A stretch of DNA of 64,000 bases from Verrucomicrobiota bacterium (lineage in GTDB: Bacteria > Verrucomicrobiota > Verrucomicrobiia > Chthoniobacterales > Terrimicrobiaceae): NCBI GenBank assembly GCA_026398255.1, contig JAPLTG010000006.1, forward strand, positions 19,654 to 83,653, written 5' to 3'. The position numbers and the translations under genes are program-made. A model generated the notes under the pieces. That model saw nothing but the letters and a program-made list of their open reading frames with translations. It made no database searches and had not been told where the DNA came from. Positions 17,244 to 25,935 of this stretch are shown here, in pieces (the stretch's first letter is position 1; each line of letters starts with the position of its first letter).

Positions 17244-17511
17244 GCAGGTTTCGGCTTGGCTCTGCGCGCTGCCGCCTCAAACGAAGCGGCGCGTGCGTCT
17301 TGCCCTCCGTGGTCTCGCGAAAAATCGTGGCGACATCAAGGGCTTGAGAGGCCCCCTGGAAGGATTTTGCCGATTGAGGGTTGGAGGCATTCGCATTCTC
17401 TTTCGGCAAACCAGCCCCCGGGAAATCCTACTAGACTACGCAAGCACGCGGGATGTCATTTACGAACTTTACGAGCAAATCCTCGCCAATCGTCGAGGCA
17501 GGAAGGGCTGA
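17224..17511 (+). CDS. Type II toxin, RelE/ParE superfamily
   Basis: 95 aa, usual length for the family. Helical hairpin QVSAWLCALPPQTKRRVRLAL is followed by the conserved core RGDIKGLRGPLEGFCRLRVGGIRILFRQ, the RelE pattern in which a G-x-x-R-hydrophobic strand and basic residues contact mRNA at the ribosomal A site. Typical catalytic RelE residues at the C-terminus (Arg/Tyr) could be Y-A-S-T-R and V-I-Y-E-L-Y. It is presumably an mRNA interferase, or a gyrase inhibitor if ParE-like. Its start overlaps the antitoxin gene by 20 bases. Confidence 0.88.
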   Translation: MKISASEQVSAWLCALPPQTKRRVRLALRGLAKNRGDIKGLRGPLEGFCRLRVGGIRILFRQTSPREILLDYASTRDVIYELYEQILANRRGRKG

Positions 17512-17519
17512 ACCCGACT

Positions 17520-18044
17520 TCAGACCTGAGGGGGGACGATCCCTTTTGCGGCGAAGTATTGCCGGAGGAATTCGATGTCGCCGCGGTCCTTCTCACGACC
17601 CGCGCGGCACTTCATTCGCCAGAGGAGTTCGGGACTCGCAAAGGGAATTGGCACGCCGTCGATTTCATGAATGACCACGCTTTGCGAGGCCTCCGCGTAA
17701 TCGATGCCCGAGGCTTTCGCCATGAGGTCCACAAGTATTTCATCGGCCACACGAACGACGGTGTATTTTTCCACTTCGCCAGGCTCCAATTCCCTCACGC
17801 ATCCATCCGGCAGCGTGGCGAGGGCCTCGTAAACCCGGGCTTCGTTTTCCAGATTCGTGTCGATGAGGAGATCGATATCACTCGTGTGGCGACCGTAGCC
17901 AGCGGCTCGAATCGAAAAACCACCCACAACGATAAAACTCGCTCCCTGGGCATGAAGCTCGCGACACAAGGAAACCAAATCCTCCACCGAAGGATCGCGC
18001 GGGATCAGTTTCCCGGTTTCCGGATCGAATGGTCCATCAGCCAT
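17520..18044 (-). CDS. Nucleotidyltransferase-fold protein (MNT/AbiEii-like)
   Basis: 174 aa. The motif GGFSIRAAGYGRHTSDIDLLID (written in two parts: GGFS, then T-SDIDLLID) is the GG-x-S ... D-x-D active-site signature of DNA polymerase beta-type nucleotidyltransferases, and the next strand offers a third carboxylate (EILVDLM). The C-terminal half (FASPELLWRMKCRAGREKDRGD) matches the helical part of small nucleotidyltransferases found with a partner protein, some of which act as toxins that nucleotidylate tRNA or as antitoxins. It overlaps its upstream partner (18005-18226) by 40 bases. Role as toxin, antitoxin or neither is not decided by sequence. Confidence 0.72.
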   Translation of the reverse strand: MADGPFDPETGKLIPRDPSVEDLVSLCRELHAQGASFIVVGGFSIRAAGYGRHTSDIDLLIDTNLENEARVYEALATLPDGCVRELEPGEVEKYTVVRVADEILVDLMAKASGIDYAEASQSVVIHEIDGVPIPFASPELLWRMKCRAGREKDRGDIEFLRQYFAAKGIVPPQV

Positions 18045-18226
18045 TGGTCTGCCTCCTCGTGGGATTTGAACCTGTAGACGCCTTTTTTAATACGGGGATA
18101 AAAAGCCGTAGCAGCCCATTGGCGATTGGCCTCGGTTTCCTGGCTTGAAGCGATAAGTCGGTCTGGCAGCCTGCGCTTTCCCACAACCTTACCAACCGGG
18201 TCCTCGATATTCACCACGGGATGCAT
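18005..18226 (-). CDS. Small partner protein of the nucleotidyltransferase
   Basis: 73 aa from ATG 18226 (a TTG at 18262 would add 12). Basic, with motifs KVVGKRRLPDRLIASS and a C-terminal stretch RIKKGVYRFKSHEEADQWLMDH. The latter pattern (VYRFKSHEEADxW) recurs in short proteins encoded just ahead of nucleotidyltransferase genes. It overlaps that gene by 40 bases, so the pair is translated as a unit. I see no enzymatic motif; it could bind the nucleotidyltransferase or DNA. Confidence 0.6.
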   Translation of the reverse strand: MHPVVNIEDPVGKVVGKRRLPDRLIASSQETEANRQWAATAFYPRIKKGVYRFKSHEEADQWLMDHSIRKPGN

Positions 18227-18450
18227 GATGGAGAAACTAAGCTCCGCCCGTGTGCTGGGCAAGAGGCAAGGCGGTTCAGGGGGTTTTGCTTGTTAAGAGG
18301 ATGGCTTGGGCACTCCGGAAATTCCTCGGCGGTGGAGGTCGAAGAAAACAATGCTGTCCACCAACATGCGGGCTTTCACTTTTGGCCCGCGCGCATTTTT
18401 TGAAATCGTAGGAGGGCGCGACGGCCCACATCCGCCGGTGAGGTTGTGTT

Positions 18451-19887
18451 TTACTCCGCTTCGTCCGACACCGCGCTGTTGCGGTCGAGGCGTTTGCGGA
18501 GGGTGGCGCGGGTGATGCCGAGGAGTTTGGCGGCGCGGACTTGGTTGTCGCCGGTTTTTTGCATGGCGCGGAGCGTAAATTCGCGTTCGATCCAGGGCAG
18601 GATGGCGAGTGAGGGGTCTTGGACAGCGGCGTTGAAGAGGATTTCTACGGCGTTGTCTTTGGTGAGTTCGCGGGTCTCGCCAGCGGAGACTCCGCCGATG
18701 GTGGCCTCGGGGTCGGTGGTTCCGAGCGGGATGTCCTTCGGCAAAAGCGTGTCGGCGGTGGAGAGAACGGCGGCGCGCTGGAGGGTGTTTTCAAGTTCGC
18801 GGACATTGCCGGGCCAGGGGTAGGCCTCGAGCACGCGGACGGCTTCCTCGGAAAGTTTGAGGCGGGGAGAGTGCGAGCGGTTGGCGATTTTTTGCAGGAA
18901 ATACTCGGAGAGTAGACGGATGTCCTCGGAGCGCTGGCGAAGAGGGGGGATGTGAATGCGAACGACATTCAGACGGTAGAATAAATCATCCCGGAAGGTG
19001 CGCTTGGCGACCTCTTCTTCGAGGTTGCGGTTCGTTGCGCAGATGATTCGCACATCGGTGTGGAGGGTTTCGTTTCCGCCCACGCGGGAGAATTCCCCTT
19101 CCTGTAAAACGCGCAGGAGTTTGCTTTGCACCTGGAGCGGCATTTCGCCGATTTCGTCGAGGAAGAGAGTTCCTTTGTTGCATTGCTCGAAGCGGCCGAT
19201 GCGCTGGGCTGTTGCTCCGGTAAAAGCCCCTTTTTCGTGACCGAAAAGCTCGCTCTCAAGGAGATTCTCCGGGATGGCGGCGCAGTTGATGGCGAGGAAA
19301 GTTTTGTTGCTCCGTGCGCTATAATTATGGATCGCGACGGCGACGAGTTCCTTGCCCGAGCCGCTCTCGCCGGTGACCATTGCGGCGGCGTCGCTGCCCG
19401 CCACGCGGCCGATCATTTTGAAGACCTGCTGCATGGCCTCCGAGCGCCCGACGATCTCGTCCTTGTGCTGCTCGACAGTGAGCTGGGGTTTGAAAGTATT
19501 CGCCGCCTTGAGTTCTGCAGAGGCCTGGAGAGCGGAATCGGCAACGACCTTGAGATTGAAGGGGAGTTGCTCCTTACGAACATAATCGAAGGCGCCCACT
19601 TTCATGGCCTCGATCACCGATTGGGTGGTGCCGAAGGCGCTCATGAGCACGACGAGAGCGTTTGGCGAGTGCTTGCGGATTCTTACCAAAAGCTCGAGTC
19701 CGGTGAATGGGTGGAGATTCGACTCGGCCATGACGAGTTCCGGCTCCTCCATGCAAAAGGTCTTGTAGGCGGCATCGGCGGAGTCCTCCACGAGCACGCG
19801 AATTTTCGAACTCTCCAGCTGGTTTTTTGCCCAATCCAGAAAATCACTATCACGATCGACCACAAGAATTGTCTGCTGCTTCGCCAT
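18451..19887 (-). CDS. NtrC-family sigma-54 activator with a degenerate receiver domain
   Basis: 478 aa in three parts. Residues 5-120 are a response-regulator receiver; 145-380 an AAA+ sigma-54 activator with Walker A TGESGSGKE, the sigma-54 contact loop GAFTGA, Walker B TLFLDEIGEMP and the arginine-finger region FRDDLFYRLNV; 430-478 a Fis-type helix-turn-helix (DNQVRAAKLLGITRATLRKRL). It should activate RNA polymerase with RpoN at distant enhancers. The receiver is odd: the phospho-acceptor Asp is Glu55 (LVMAESN), and the second Asp of the Mg-binding pair is Arg12 (VVDRDSD). Ser and Lys of the switch are kept. No histidine kinase is nearby. Control by phosphorylation is therefore doubtful. 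Confidence 0.93.
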   Translation of the reverse strand: MAKQQTILVVDRDSDFLDWAKNQLESSKIRVLVEDSADAAYKTFCMEEPELVMAESNLHPFTGLELLVRIRKHSPNALVVLMSAFGTTQSVIEAMKVGAFDYVRKEQLPFNLKVVADSALQASAELKAANTFKPQLTVEQHKDEIVGRSEAMQQVFKMIGRVAGSDAAAMVTGESGSGKELVAVAIHNYSARSNKTFLAINCAAIPENLLESELFGHEKGAFTGATAQRIGRFEQCNKGTLFLDEIGEMPLQVQSKLLRVLQEGEFSRVGGNETLHTDVRIICATNRNLEEEVAKRTFRDDLFYRLNVVRIHIPPLRQRSEDIRLLSEYFLQKIANRSHSPRLKLSEEAVRVLEAYPWPGNVRELENTLQRAAVLSTADTLLPKDIPLGTTDPEATIGGVSAGETRELTKDNAVEILFNAAVQDPSLAILPWIEREFTLRAMQKTGDNQVRAAKLLGITRATLRKRLDRNSAVSDEAE

Positions 19888-19998
19888 ATCCCCTTTTTTT
19901 CCGAGTCGGCATCTAACACCATGGTCCGCCGTGCGAAAGTGATTTCTGGCAAGCGAGGTCTTGCGTGCCTCGCGGCACCTGCTTTTCTACTGCTGGAA

Positions 19999-20685
19999 AT
20001 GTCAGGATTTCGTTTGTTTTTTCTCCTCGTGGCGGTTGTCGCAACGGCCGCAAAGGGCTTTGCCGGGCTGCTTGATGAACTCGATGCCTCCGACCGTGCG
20101 AAAGTGCTGGCGGGCCATCAGGTCGCTTTGCAGGAAGAGGTCGCGGGAAAACCCTGGCCGCGCCTGCGAATCTACCAACTCGCCCGAGCCACGCCGGAAG
20201 AGGTCGCCGCAGTGTTTTTCGATTACAACAACTCGAAGACCTTCGTGCCCGATCTCCTGCATTCCAAAATCTCGAAAAAAATCTCCCCGTGTGTGATGGA
20301 GGTGGACTACGAGGTCGATGTGCCGATCTTGGCGGACGAGGCTTACACGGCCCGCAACGTCCTAAAGACGACCGAGGACGGCGGCTACTTGGTGTCGTGG
20401 AATCTCGTGCGAGCACTCCAAACCAAGGACGCCACGGGTCATCTCCGGATCGACCCGCATGGCAATGGCGAATCCATCATTTGTTACACGAACCTTGTGA
20501 CGCCGAGTTCCGGCATGGCTGGGATTCTCAAAAAAATCGCCATCTCGCGTATGAAGAAAACCGTCGAGGCGATGGTCCACCAGGTTCAAAATCAAAAATC
20601 CAATCATCCCAATGACCTTACTCGACAGGTCGCAGCCCTCCGCGAGGCGATCGCGTCCGAATCCGCCGGCGTCGCCGCACCATGA
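19999..20685 (+). CDS. Exported START/SRPBCC-like protein
   Basis: 228 aa. A signal peptide (FRLFFLLVAVVATAAKGFA) is followed by a domain resembling the START/polyketide-cyclase fold: RIYQLARATPEEVAAVFFDY, then KTFVPDLLHSKI, a strand-rich middle (MEVDYEVDVPILADEAYTAR), and SGMAGILKKIAISRMKKTVEAMV as the long C-terminal helix over a hydrophobic pocket. Such proteins bind lipids or other hydrophobic ligands; this one would do so in the periplasm. ATG 19999 opens the signal peptide; an upstream ATG at 19921 would add a 26-residue extension. The last four bases overlap the MFS transporter start (ATGA). Confidence 0.72.
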   Translation: MSGFRLFFLLVAVVATAAKGFAGLLDELDASDRAKVLAGHQVALQEEVAGKPWPRLRIYQLARATPEEVAAVFFDYNNSKTFVPDLLHSKISKKISPCVMEVDYEVDVPILADEAYTARNVLKTTEDGGYLVSWNLVRALQTKDATGHLRIDPHGNGESIICYTNLVTPSSGMAGILKKIAISRMKKTVEAMVHQVQNQKSNHPNDLTRQVAALREAIASESAGVAAP

Positions 20686-21890
20686 AAAGCTCAAAAAAAA
20701 CCCAGCTCGGAATCATTTTCCTAACGATCCTCATCAACATGGTGGGCTTCGGAATCGTGATTCCGGTCCTGCCATTTTACGCCACGGAATTCGGCGCCAC
20801 GCCATTTGAGATCGGCTGGCTTTTCGGAATCTACTCGCTCGTTCAATTCGTCTTCTCGCCATTCATCGGTCAGCTTTCCGACCGCTTCGGCCGTCGGCCT
20901 GTGCTGATCCTGAGCACACTCGGAACAGCGGCAGGGTTTTTGGTGATGGGCTTCAGCGAGACCCTCTTGATGCTTTTCGTCGGGCGGATCATCGATGGCG
21001 TCTCGGGCGGGAGCGTAGGCACCGCGCAGGCTTACATCGCCGATATCACCGGTCCCGAGGAACGCTCGAAGGCGATGGGCCTCATCGGCGCGGCGTTTGG
21101 CTTGGGCTTTATCTTCGGCCCCGCGCTCGGCGGAGTGATGGCGGCGTATTTCGGCCACGCGGCGCCGATGATCACGGCCGGCGTGCTGGCGATCATCAAT
21201 GCGCTTTTGATTTTCATCCTGCTGCCCGAGTCGATTTCCAAGGAACAGCGCGAGAAGTTGCCAAAAGAAAAACTTTTCCCAGGTCTCTTTCGCCACACGC
21301 GCACCGCAGAGTATGTCACCTGCGTGACGACCTACTTCATGCTCATCACGGGATTTTCGATCATGACGGCCGTCTTTGCGCTCTTTGTCGCCAACCGCCA
21401 TGGGTTTGATGAAAAACAAACCGGCTACCTCTATGCCATGCTGGGAATCATCGGAGTATTCATTCAAGGCGGGCTGATCGGGCGTTTGGTGAAACGATTC
21501 GGCGAGGGGCGCGTGGCGACAGTCGGCGCGGCATTGCTCGCGATCGGGTTGTTTTTTGCTCCGCTGGTCAGCGGGCTCGGGGCGTTGTTGCTCGCCTGTG
21601 CGGCGATGGCGGCGGGGAACAGCCTCACGAACCCGACGATCTCCGGCATCACCTCGCAATGCGTGGATGCCGACTGGCAGGGCCGCGCGCTGGGCGTGTT
21701 GCAATCCAGCGCGAGTCTCGCGCGATTTCTCGGGCCGGTCATTGGTGGCTGGCTCCTCCATCTAGACCTCGCCAGCGGTCCCGGCAACTACGCCAAGAGC
21801 CCGCTGTGGGCCGCGGCGGCCGTGCTTTTTGTGACCTTCCTGCTCTGCCTGCGCTTGCCGTCTTTCAAAAAAACTTCCGCGCGCCCTTGA
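20682..21890 (+). CDS. MFS transporter, DHA1/TetA-like
   Basis: 402 aa with twelve predicted membrane helices. Motif A of the major facilitator superfamily is present in the 2-3 loop (GQLSDRFGRRPVL), motif C-like glycine-rich sequence in helix 5 (GAAFGLGFIFGPALGG), and the N-terminal IPVLPFYA of drug:H+ antiporters. This architecture is that of TetA-like and other DHA1 exporters, so proton-driven efflux of a small molecule is likely, but family membership does not give the substrate. It is translationally coupled to the START-like protein gene (ATGA overlap), and the cyclase gene follows after 22 bases. Confidence 0.88.
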   Translation: MKSSKKTQLGIIFLTILINMVGFGIVIPVLPFYATEFGATPFEIGWLFGIYSLVQFVFSPFIGQLSDRFGRRPVLILSTLGTAAGFLVMGFSETLLMLFVGRIIDGVSGGSVGTAQAYIADITGPEERSKAMGLIGAAFGLGFIFGPALGGVMAAYFGHAAPMITAGVLAIINALLIFILLPESISKEQREKLPKEKLFPGLFRHTRTAEYVTCVTTYFMLITGFSIMTAVFALFVANRHGFDEKQTGYLYAMLGIIGVFIQGGLIGRLVKRFGEGRVATVGAALLAIGLFFAPLVSGLGALLLACAAMAAGNSLTNPTISGITSQCVDADWQGRALGVLQSSASLARFLGPVIGGWLLHLDLASGPGNYAKSPLWAAAAVLFVTFLLCLRLPSFKKTSARP

Positions 21891-21912
21891 GCGGAATGAT
21901 TTTTTCCAAGCC

Positions 21913-24186
21913 ATGAACCTGCACAAAAACATCCGCAAACCGCTTTTCATCCTGATCGTCGTCGGGCTTTGCACGGCCTGGTCGCTTCTTTCGCAGGTGC
22001 AAATGCTAAGGCTCCCCGGCTCGGAGACATTCCTCGGCCCTGACGGCGCGCTGGCGTTTCTCGAGAATTACACGATCGATGCGCGACTGAGTTTTCGGGG
22101 GCCGATCGAGGCTCCGGTGAATTTGACCTATGTCGATGTGGACTCGGAATCGATACGGCGGCTGGGAAATTTCCCTTGGAACCGCGAGTTCTTCGCGCTC
22201 GCGCTTGATGCGTTGTTCCAGCAAGGCGGGGTCAAGGCGGCCGGGTTGGATTTTGTTTTTTCCAACGCCGGAGTTCCCGCGCTGGGCCGCGAGGAGGCGG
22301 AGAAGGGAACCCGTGCACTCGGCAAGGCGATCCATACCAATAAAAACATCGTTCTCGCGGCGACCTACGGCACGAAAAACCGCCCGCTCGGCGAGATTTC
22401 GTCGTTCCCTTTTGCGTTTGAGATACGCTACGGCAAAAGCGAAATCGGCCCGCCGGAGTTGCCCGCATTCCCCGTCGTCGGCCCGACCTGGGGCCACATC
22501 GGCCTGATCGACACGGTGGGCGAGGATGTGCGCTACCTGCCGTTTTTTGCCAAGACCGACCTCCACCTCTACTACCCGATGTCGCTCAACCTCGCGCTGA
22601 TCCATTGGGGTTTGGATTCCAGTGCCGTGAAAATCGAAAAAGACCGGATGCTCGTCGTCGCCAAGGACGGCTCGGTTAAAGCCAAAATCCCGCTCGTCAT
22701 GGGCCAACTCGTGGAGCCGAATTGGTTCAACGCATGGTATTCGGAAGCCGACCGCCACTTGAGCATCGTCGATGTCATCGCCTTCGGCCAGGCGGCCAAA
22801 ACCGGCACGCCCGAGGAACAGGAACTCGCCAAAAAATTCTTCGAACCGCTGCGCGACAGCGTCGTTCTTATCGGCCCCGTCGATCCACTCCTGAAGGACC
22901 TCAGCGTGATGCCGCTCAGCGGTCAAAACCCCGTTCCGCGCGTGTCGGTTCACGGGAATCTTCTAAAAACCATCACCTCGGAAAAATTCCTCCACCGACT
23001 CCCGCAGGCCGCAAATGTCGCGATCATTTTCGTGCTTGGTTTCTGCGCCGCAGCGTTCTCTCTAGTGCCTGAGCGCTTCGCCCGCTCCAGCAAATTCCTC
23101 GGCGGCGCCATCGTCCTGCTCTACATCGGCGCGGCGTTCGTTCTCTTTCAGCACTACGAACTCCTCCTCCCGATCATCGCGCCCGTGGGTGCGGCGATTT
23201 CCTGTGGTTTCGCCGGCGCGTTCCTCCAACTCTCCAGCCAGGAAGAGCAGAAGCGCCGGATCAAGGACATGTTCGGAACCTATCTCTCGCCCGCGCTGGT
23301 CGAACGGATGGTCAACAGCGGCGACGAGCCGCAACTTGGCGGCGTCGATGCCGAGATCACCGCGTTCTTCTCGGATGTGGCAGGCTTCTCCGGCTTCTCC
23401 GAACTCCTCACGCCACAGCAACTCGTGGCGCTGATGAACGAATATCTCACCGCCATGACTGATATCCTGATGGAGCAGGGTTGCTATGTGGACAAATACA
23501 TCGGCGACGCGATCGTCGGCATCTACAACGCCCCCGCGCCCGTCGAAAACCACGCCCTGCGCGCCTGTGTCGCTTCGCAGTTGCTCCGCCAGCGCCTCGC
23601 GGAACTCCGCAAAAAATGGATTTCGGAGGGTGACAAATGGCCGTCGATTGTCGGTCAGATGCGGATGCGCATGGGTATGAACACCGGCTTCGCCACCGTC
23701 GGCAACATGGGCTCGAGCCGCCGCTTCAACTACACCATGATGGGCGACACCGTGAACCTCGCCGCCCGCTGCGAAAGCGGTGCGAAGAGCTACGGCGTCT
23801 ACACGATGGTCACTGGCGAAACCCGCCGCGCTGCCGAGGCTGCGGGCGACGACTGCATTTTCCGTTTCCTCGACAAAATCATCGTCAAAGGCCGCTCCGA
23901 GCCGGCCGAGATGCACGAGATCGTCTGCCTTCGCTCCAACATCAACGACGAGTCGAAGGAGTGCATTAAAATCTACGACGAGGGCACGGCACACTATCTC
24001 GCGCAGGAATGGGACCGCGCGATCGCCGCGTTCGAGCGTTCTTCGCGGCTTGAATGGAATCGCCCGGAGTTGAACCCCGACTCGCACGAAACGCCCTCCA
24101 CCGTGATGCTCGCCCGCGCCCTGCGTCTGAAAGCCAACCCTCCCCAAGGCATCTGGACCGGCGTTTACAAAATGGAGACCAAATAA
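21913..24186 (+). CDS. CHASE2-domain class III adenylate cyclase
   Basis: 757 aa. One N-terminal membrane helix (residues 12-30) precedes an extracytoplasmic CHASE2 sensor of about 330 residues (VDSESIRRLGNFPWNREFF, then VVLIGPVDPLLKD), then about three membrane helices and a cytoplasmic cyclase domain from about 475. Catalytic features: FFSDVAGFSGFSELL with metal Asp at 487, Lys in VDKYIGDAI near 528 with the second metal Asp, and MGDTVNLAARCES near 610 with the transition-state Asn and Arg. Lys plus Thr in the base-specifying positions point to ATP and so cAMP. A C-terminal helical tail follows. It would turn an unknown periplasmic cue into cAMP; no CRP-type regulator is in the window. Confidence 0.92.
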   Translation: MNLHKNIRKPLFILIVVGLCTAWSLLSQVQMLRLPGSETFLGPDGALAFLENYTIDARLSFRGPIEAPVNLTYVDVDSESIRRLGNFPWNREFFALALDALFQQGGVKAAGLDFVFSNAGVPALGREEAEKGTRALGKAIHTNKNIVLAATYGTKNRPLGEISSFPFAFEIRYGKSEIGPPELPAFPVVGPTWGHIGLIDTVGEDVRYLPFFAKTDLHLYYPMSLNLALIHWGLDSSAVKIEKDRMLVVAKDGSVKAKIPLVMGQLVEPNWFNAWYSEADRHLSIVDVIAFGQAAKTGTPEEQELAKKFFEPLRDSVVLIGPVDPLLKDLSVMPLSGQNPVPRVSVHGNLLKTITSEKFLHRLPQAANVAIIFVLGFCAAAFSLVPERFARSSKFLGGAIVLLYIGAAFVLFQHYELLLPIIAPVGAAISCGFAGAFLQLSSQEEQKRRIKDMFGTYLSPALVERMVNSGDEPQLGGVDAEITAFFSDVAGFSGFSELLTPQQLVALMNEYLTAMTDILMEQGCYVDKYIGDAIVGIYNAPAPVENHALRACVASQLLRQRLAELRKKWISEGDKWPSIVGQMRMRMGMNTGFATVGNMGSSRRFNYTMMGDTVNLAARCESGAKSYGVYTMVTGETRRAAEAAGDDCIFRFLDKIIVKGRSEPAEMHEIVCLRSNINDESKECIKIYDEGTAHYLAQEWDRAIAAFERSSRLEWNRPELNPDSHETPSTVMLARALRLKANPPQGIWTGVYKMETK

Positions 24187-24213
24187 CCGGCGCCTCCGCC
24201 GTATCCTCGCCCG

Positions 24214-25935
24214 ATGCAGGTTTTCATTCGAGTTTTGCCCTATGTGAGGCGCTATCCGTTCCTCGCTTTTGCCACGCTCTTCTGTGCAGTCGCCGGCACG
24301 CTGATGGTGATTGTCTTTCCGGCGGTGACCCAGCGGATCGTCGATGAAGTCATCGGCCAGCACCGGCCCGACCGGTTGGTCCCGCTCATCGCCATCGGCC
24401 TCGCCGCCTTCCTAGCCCAGAACGGCCTCAACAGCCTTCGCATTATTTTCAACAATCACTTCGAGCAACGGGTGATTTTTGATCTCCGCAGCGAACTTTA
24501 CGCTCACATCCAAAAGCTCCCTCTGCACTGGTTCGACAACCGGTCCACCGGCGACATCATGACGCGCCTCGTTGAGGATGTGACGAATCTCGAACGCGTG
24601 CTCATCGATGGCATCGAGCAGGGCAGCGTGGCGATCCTCCAAATCCTCGTCGTCAGCGGCCTCATGCTCGCCTACAGCCCGTCGTTGACCGCTGCGGCTC
24701 TGGCGCCAATTCCCTTCCTCGCCGGCGGCGCGCTGGCCTACACGCTCACCGCGCGCTCCCGCTACCGCACGCAACGCAAGGCCGTCTCCGCCCTCAACTC
24801 CATTCTCCACGACAACATCGCCGGCATCCGTCAGATCAAAACCTACACGAGCGAGTCCCGCGAACACGCCCGGTTCGACCAAGCCAGCGACAAAGTCCGC
24901 ACCGCCACACTGACGGTTATGAAAGCCTGGGCATTTTACCAACCCGGCATGGAATTTCTCTCGTCACTTGGCCTTTTAATCGTGGCCGCGTTTGGCACGA
25001 GCCAAGTCCTCGATGGACAGCTCGAGATCGGCGCGCTGGTGGCGTTTTTTGTTCTGACCCGCTACCTCTACGAACCCGTCGGACGCCTCCACCAGCTCAA
25101 CCAGATTTTCCAATCCGGCCGCGCGGCGGGAGAGAGGGTTTTCGAGATTATGGACTCCGCGCCTGAGGTCGATGAAGGCACTAACCAGCCCCGCAAGCCG
25201 GTCCACGGCAATGTTACCTACCGTGAGGTGTCTTTTTCCTACGACCCCAAACTGCCCGTCCTTCATGAAGTGAGCCTCGAGGCGCGCGCCGGAGAGATGA
25301 TCGCCCTCGTCGGCCCCACCGGCGCCGGCAAATCGACCCTCGTGAATCTCCTGGTGCGTTTCTACGAATTCACCGGCGGGCAAATCACGATCGACGGCAC
25401 CCCGTTGCGCGACATTCCCAAGGATTACCTGCGCGACAACATCGCCGTCGTCACGCAGGAGAGTTTTCTTTTCAACGGCACCGCCGCCCAGAACCTCCGC
25501 ATCGGCAAACCCGAGGCCACCGAGGAGGAAATGTGGCAGGCCCTCCGCGCCGCGAACGCCGAGGATTTCATCCGGCGGCTCCCCGAGGGGCTTCACGCGC
25601 AACTCGGCGAGCGCGGCGTGAAACTCAGCGTCGGCGAAAAACAGCGCCTCTCCATCGCCCGCGCCCTCCTGAAAAACCCGCCGATCCTTATCCTCGACGA
25701 AGCCACCGCCAGCGTGGACACCGCCACCGAGCGGCTCATCCAGGAAGCCCTCGACCACTTGATGGAAAACCGCACGAGCTTCGTCATCGCCCACCGCCTC
25801 TCCACTGTCCGCCACGCCAACCAAATCCTCGTCCTCGAACGCGGTCGAATCACCGAGCGCGGTCGCCACGAAGAACTCCTAGCCCGCGGCGGTCTCTATA
25901 CCGACCTCTGCAAAAACAGCCTGATCGAAAAATAA
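24214..25935 (+). CDS. ABC exporter half-transporter, MsbA/lipid A-exporter type
   Basis: 573 aa, full length for a type IV exporter half. An N-terminal six-helix membrane domain (to about residue 310; LHWFDNRSTGDIMTRLVEDV is the coupling-helix region) is followed by an ATPase: Walker A GPTGAGKST at 367-375, Q-loop VVTQESFLFNGT, signature LSVGEKQRLSIARALL, Walker B ILILDEATASVD and switch His in VIAHRLS. The signature has V and E-K-Q where LSGGQ is normal, a mild deviation. It likely works as a homodimer exporting a lipid or hydrophobic compound. Starts 28 bases after the cyclase gene and may be co-transcribed with it. Confidence 0.9.
   Translation: MQVFIRVLPYVRRYPFLAFATLFCAVAGTLMVIVFPAVTQRIVDEVIGQHRPDRLVPLIAIGLAAFLAQNGLNSLRIIFNNHFEQRVIFDLRSELYAHIQKLPLHWFDNRSTGDIMTRLVEDVTNLERVLIDGIEQGSVAILQILVVSGLMLAYSPSLTAAALAPIPFLAGGALAYTLTARSRYRTQRKAVSALNSILHDNIAGIRQIKTYTSESREHARFDQASDKVRTATLTVMKAWAFYQPGMEFLSSLGLLIVAAFGTSQVLDGQLEIGALVAFFVLTRYLYEPVGRLHQLNQIFQSGRAAGERVFEIMDSAPEVDEGTNQPRKPVHGNVTYREVSFSYDPKLPVLHEVSLEARAGEMIALVGPTGAGKSTLVNLLVRFYEFTGGQITIDGTPLRDIPKDYLRDNIAVVTQESFLFNGTAAQNLRIGKPEATEEEMWQALRAANAEDFIRRLPEGLHAQLGERGVKLSVGEKQRLSIARALLKNPPILILDEATASVDTATERLIQEALDHLMENRTSFVIAHRLSTVRHANQILVLERGRITERGRHEELLARGGLYTDLCKNSLIEK

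Noticed and set aside
18263..18450. GCGGGC/GCCCGC hairpin followed by T6 near 18376-18404 as a plus-strand terminator
   Set aside because: No plus-strand gene leads into it, and on the minus strand the T run is on the wrong side; left unassigned.
23062..24363. 433-codon minus frame opposite the cyclase
   Set aside because: Antisense to a gene with intact catalytic motifs; Arg/His/Asp-rich without signature.
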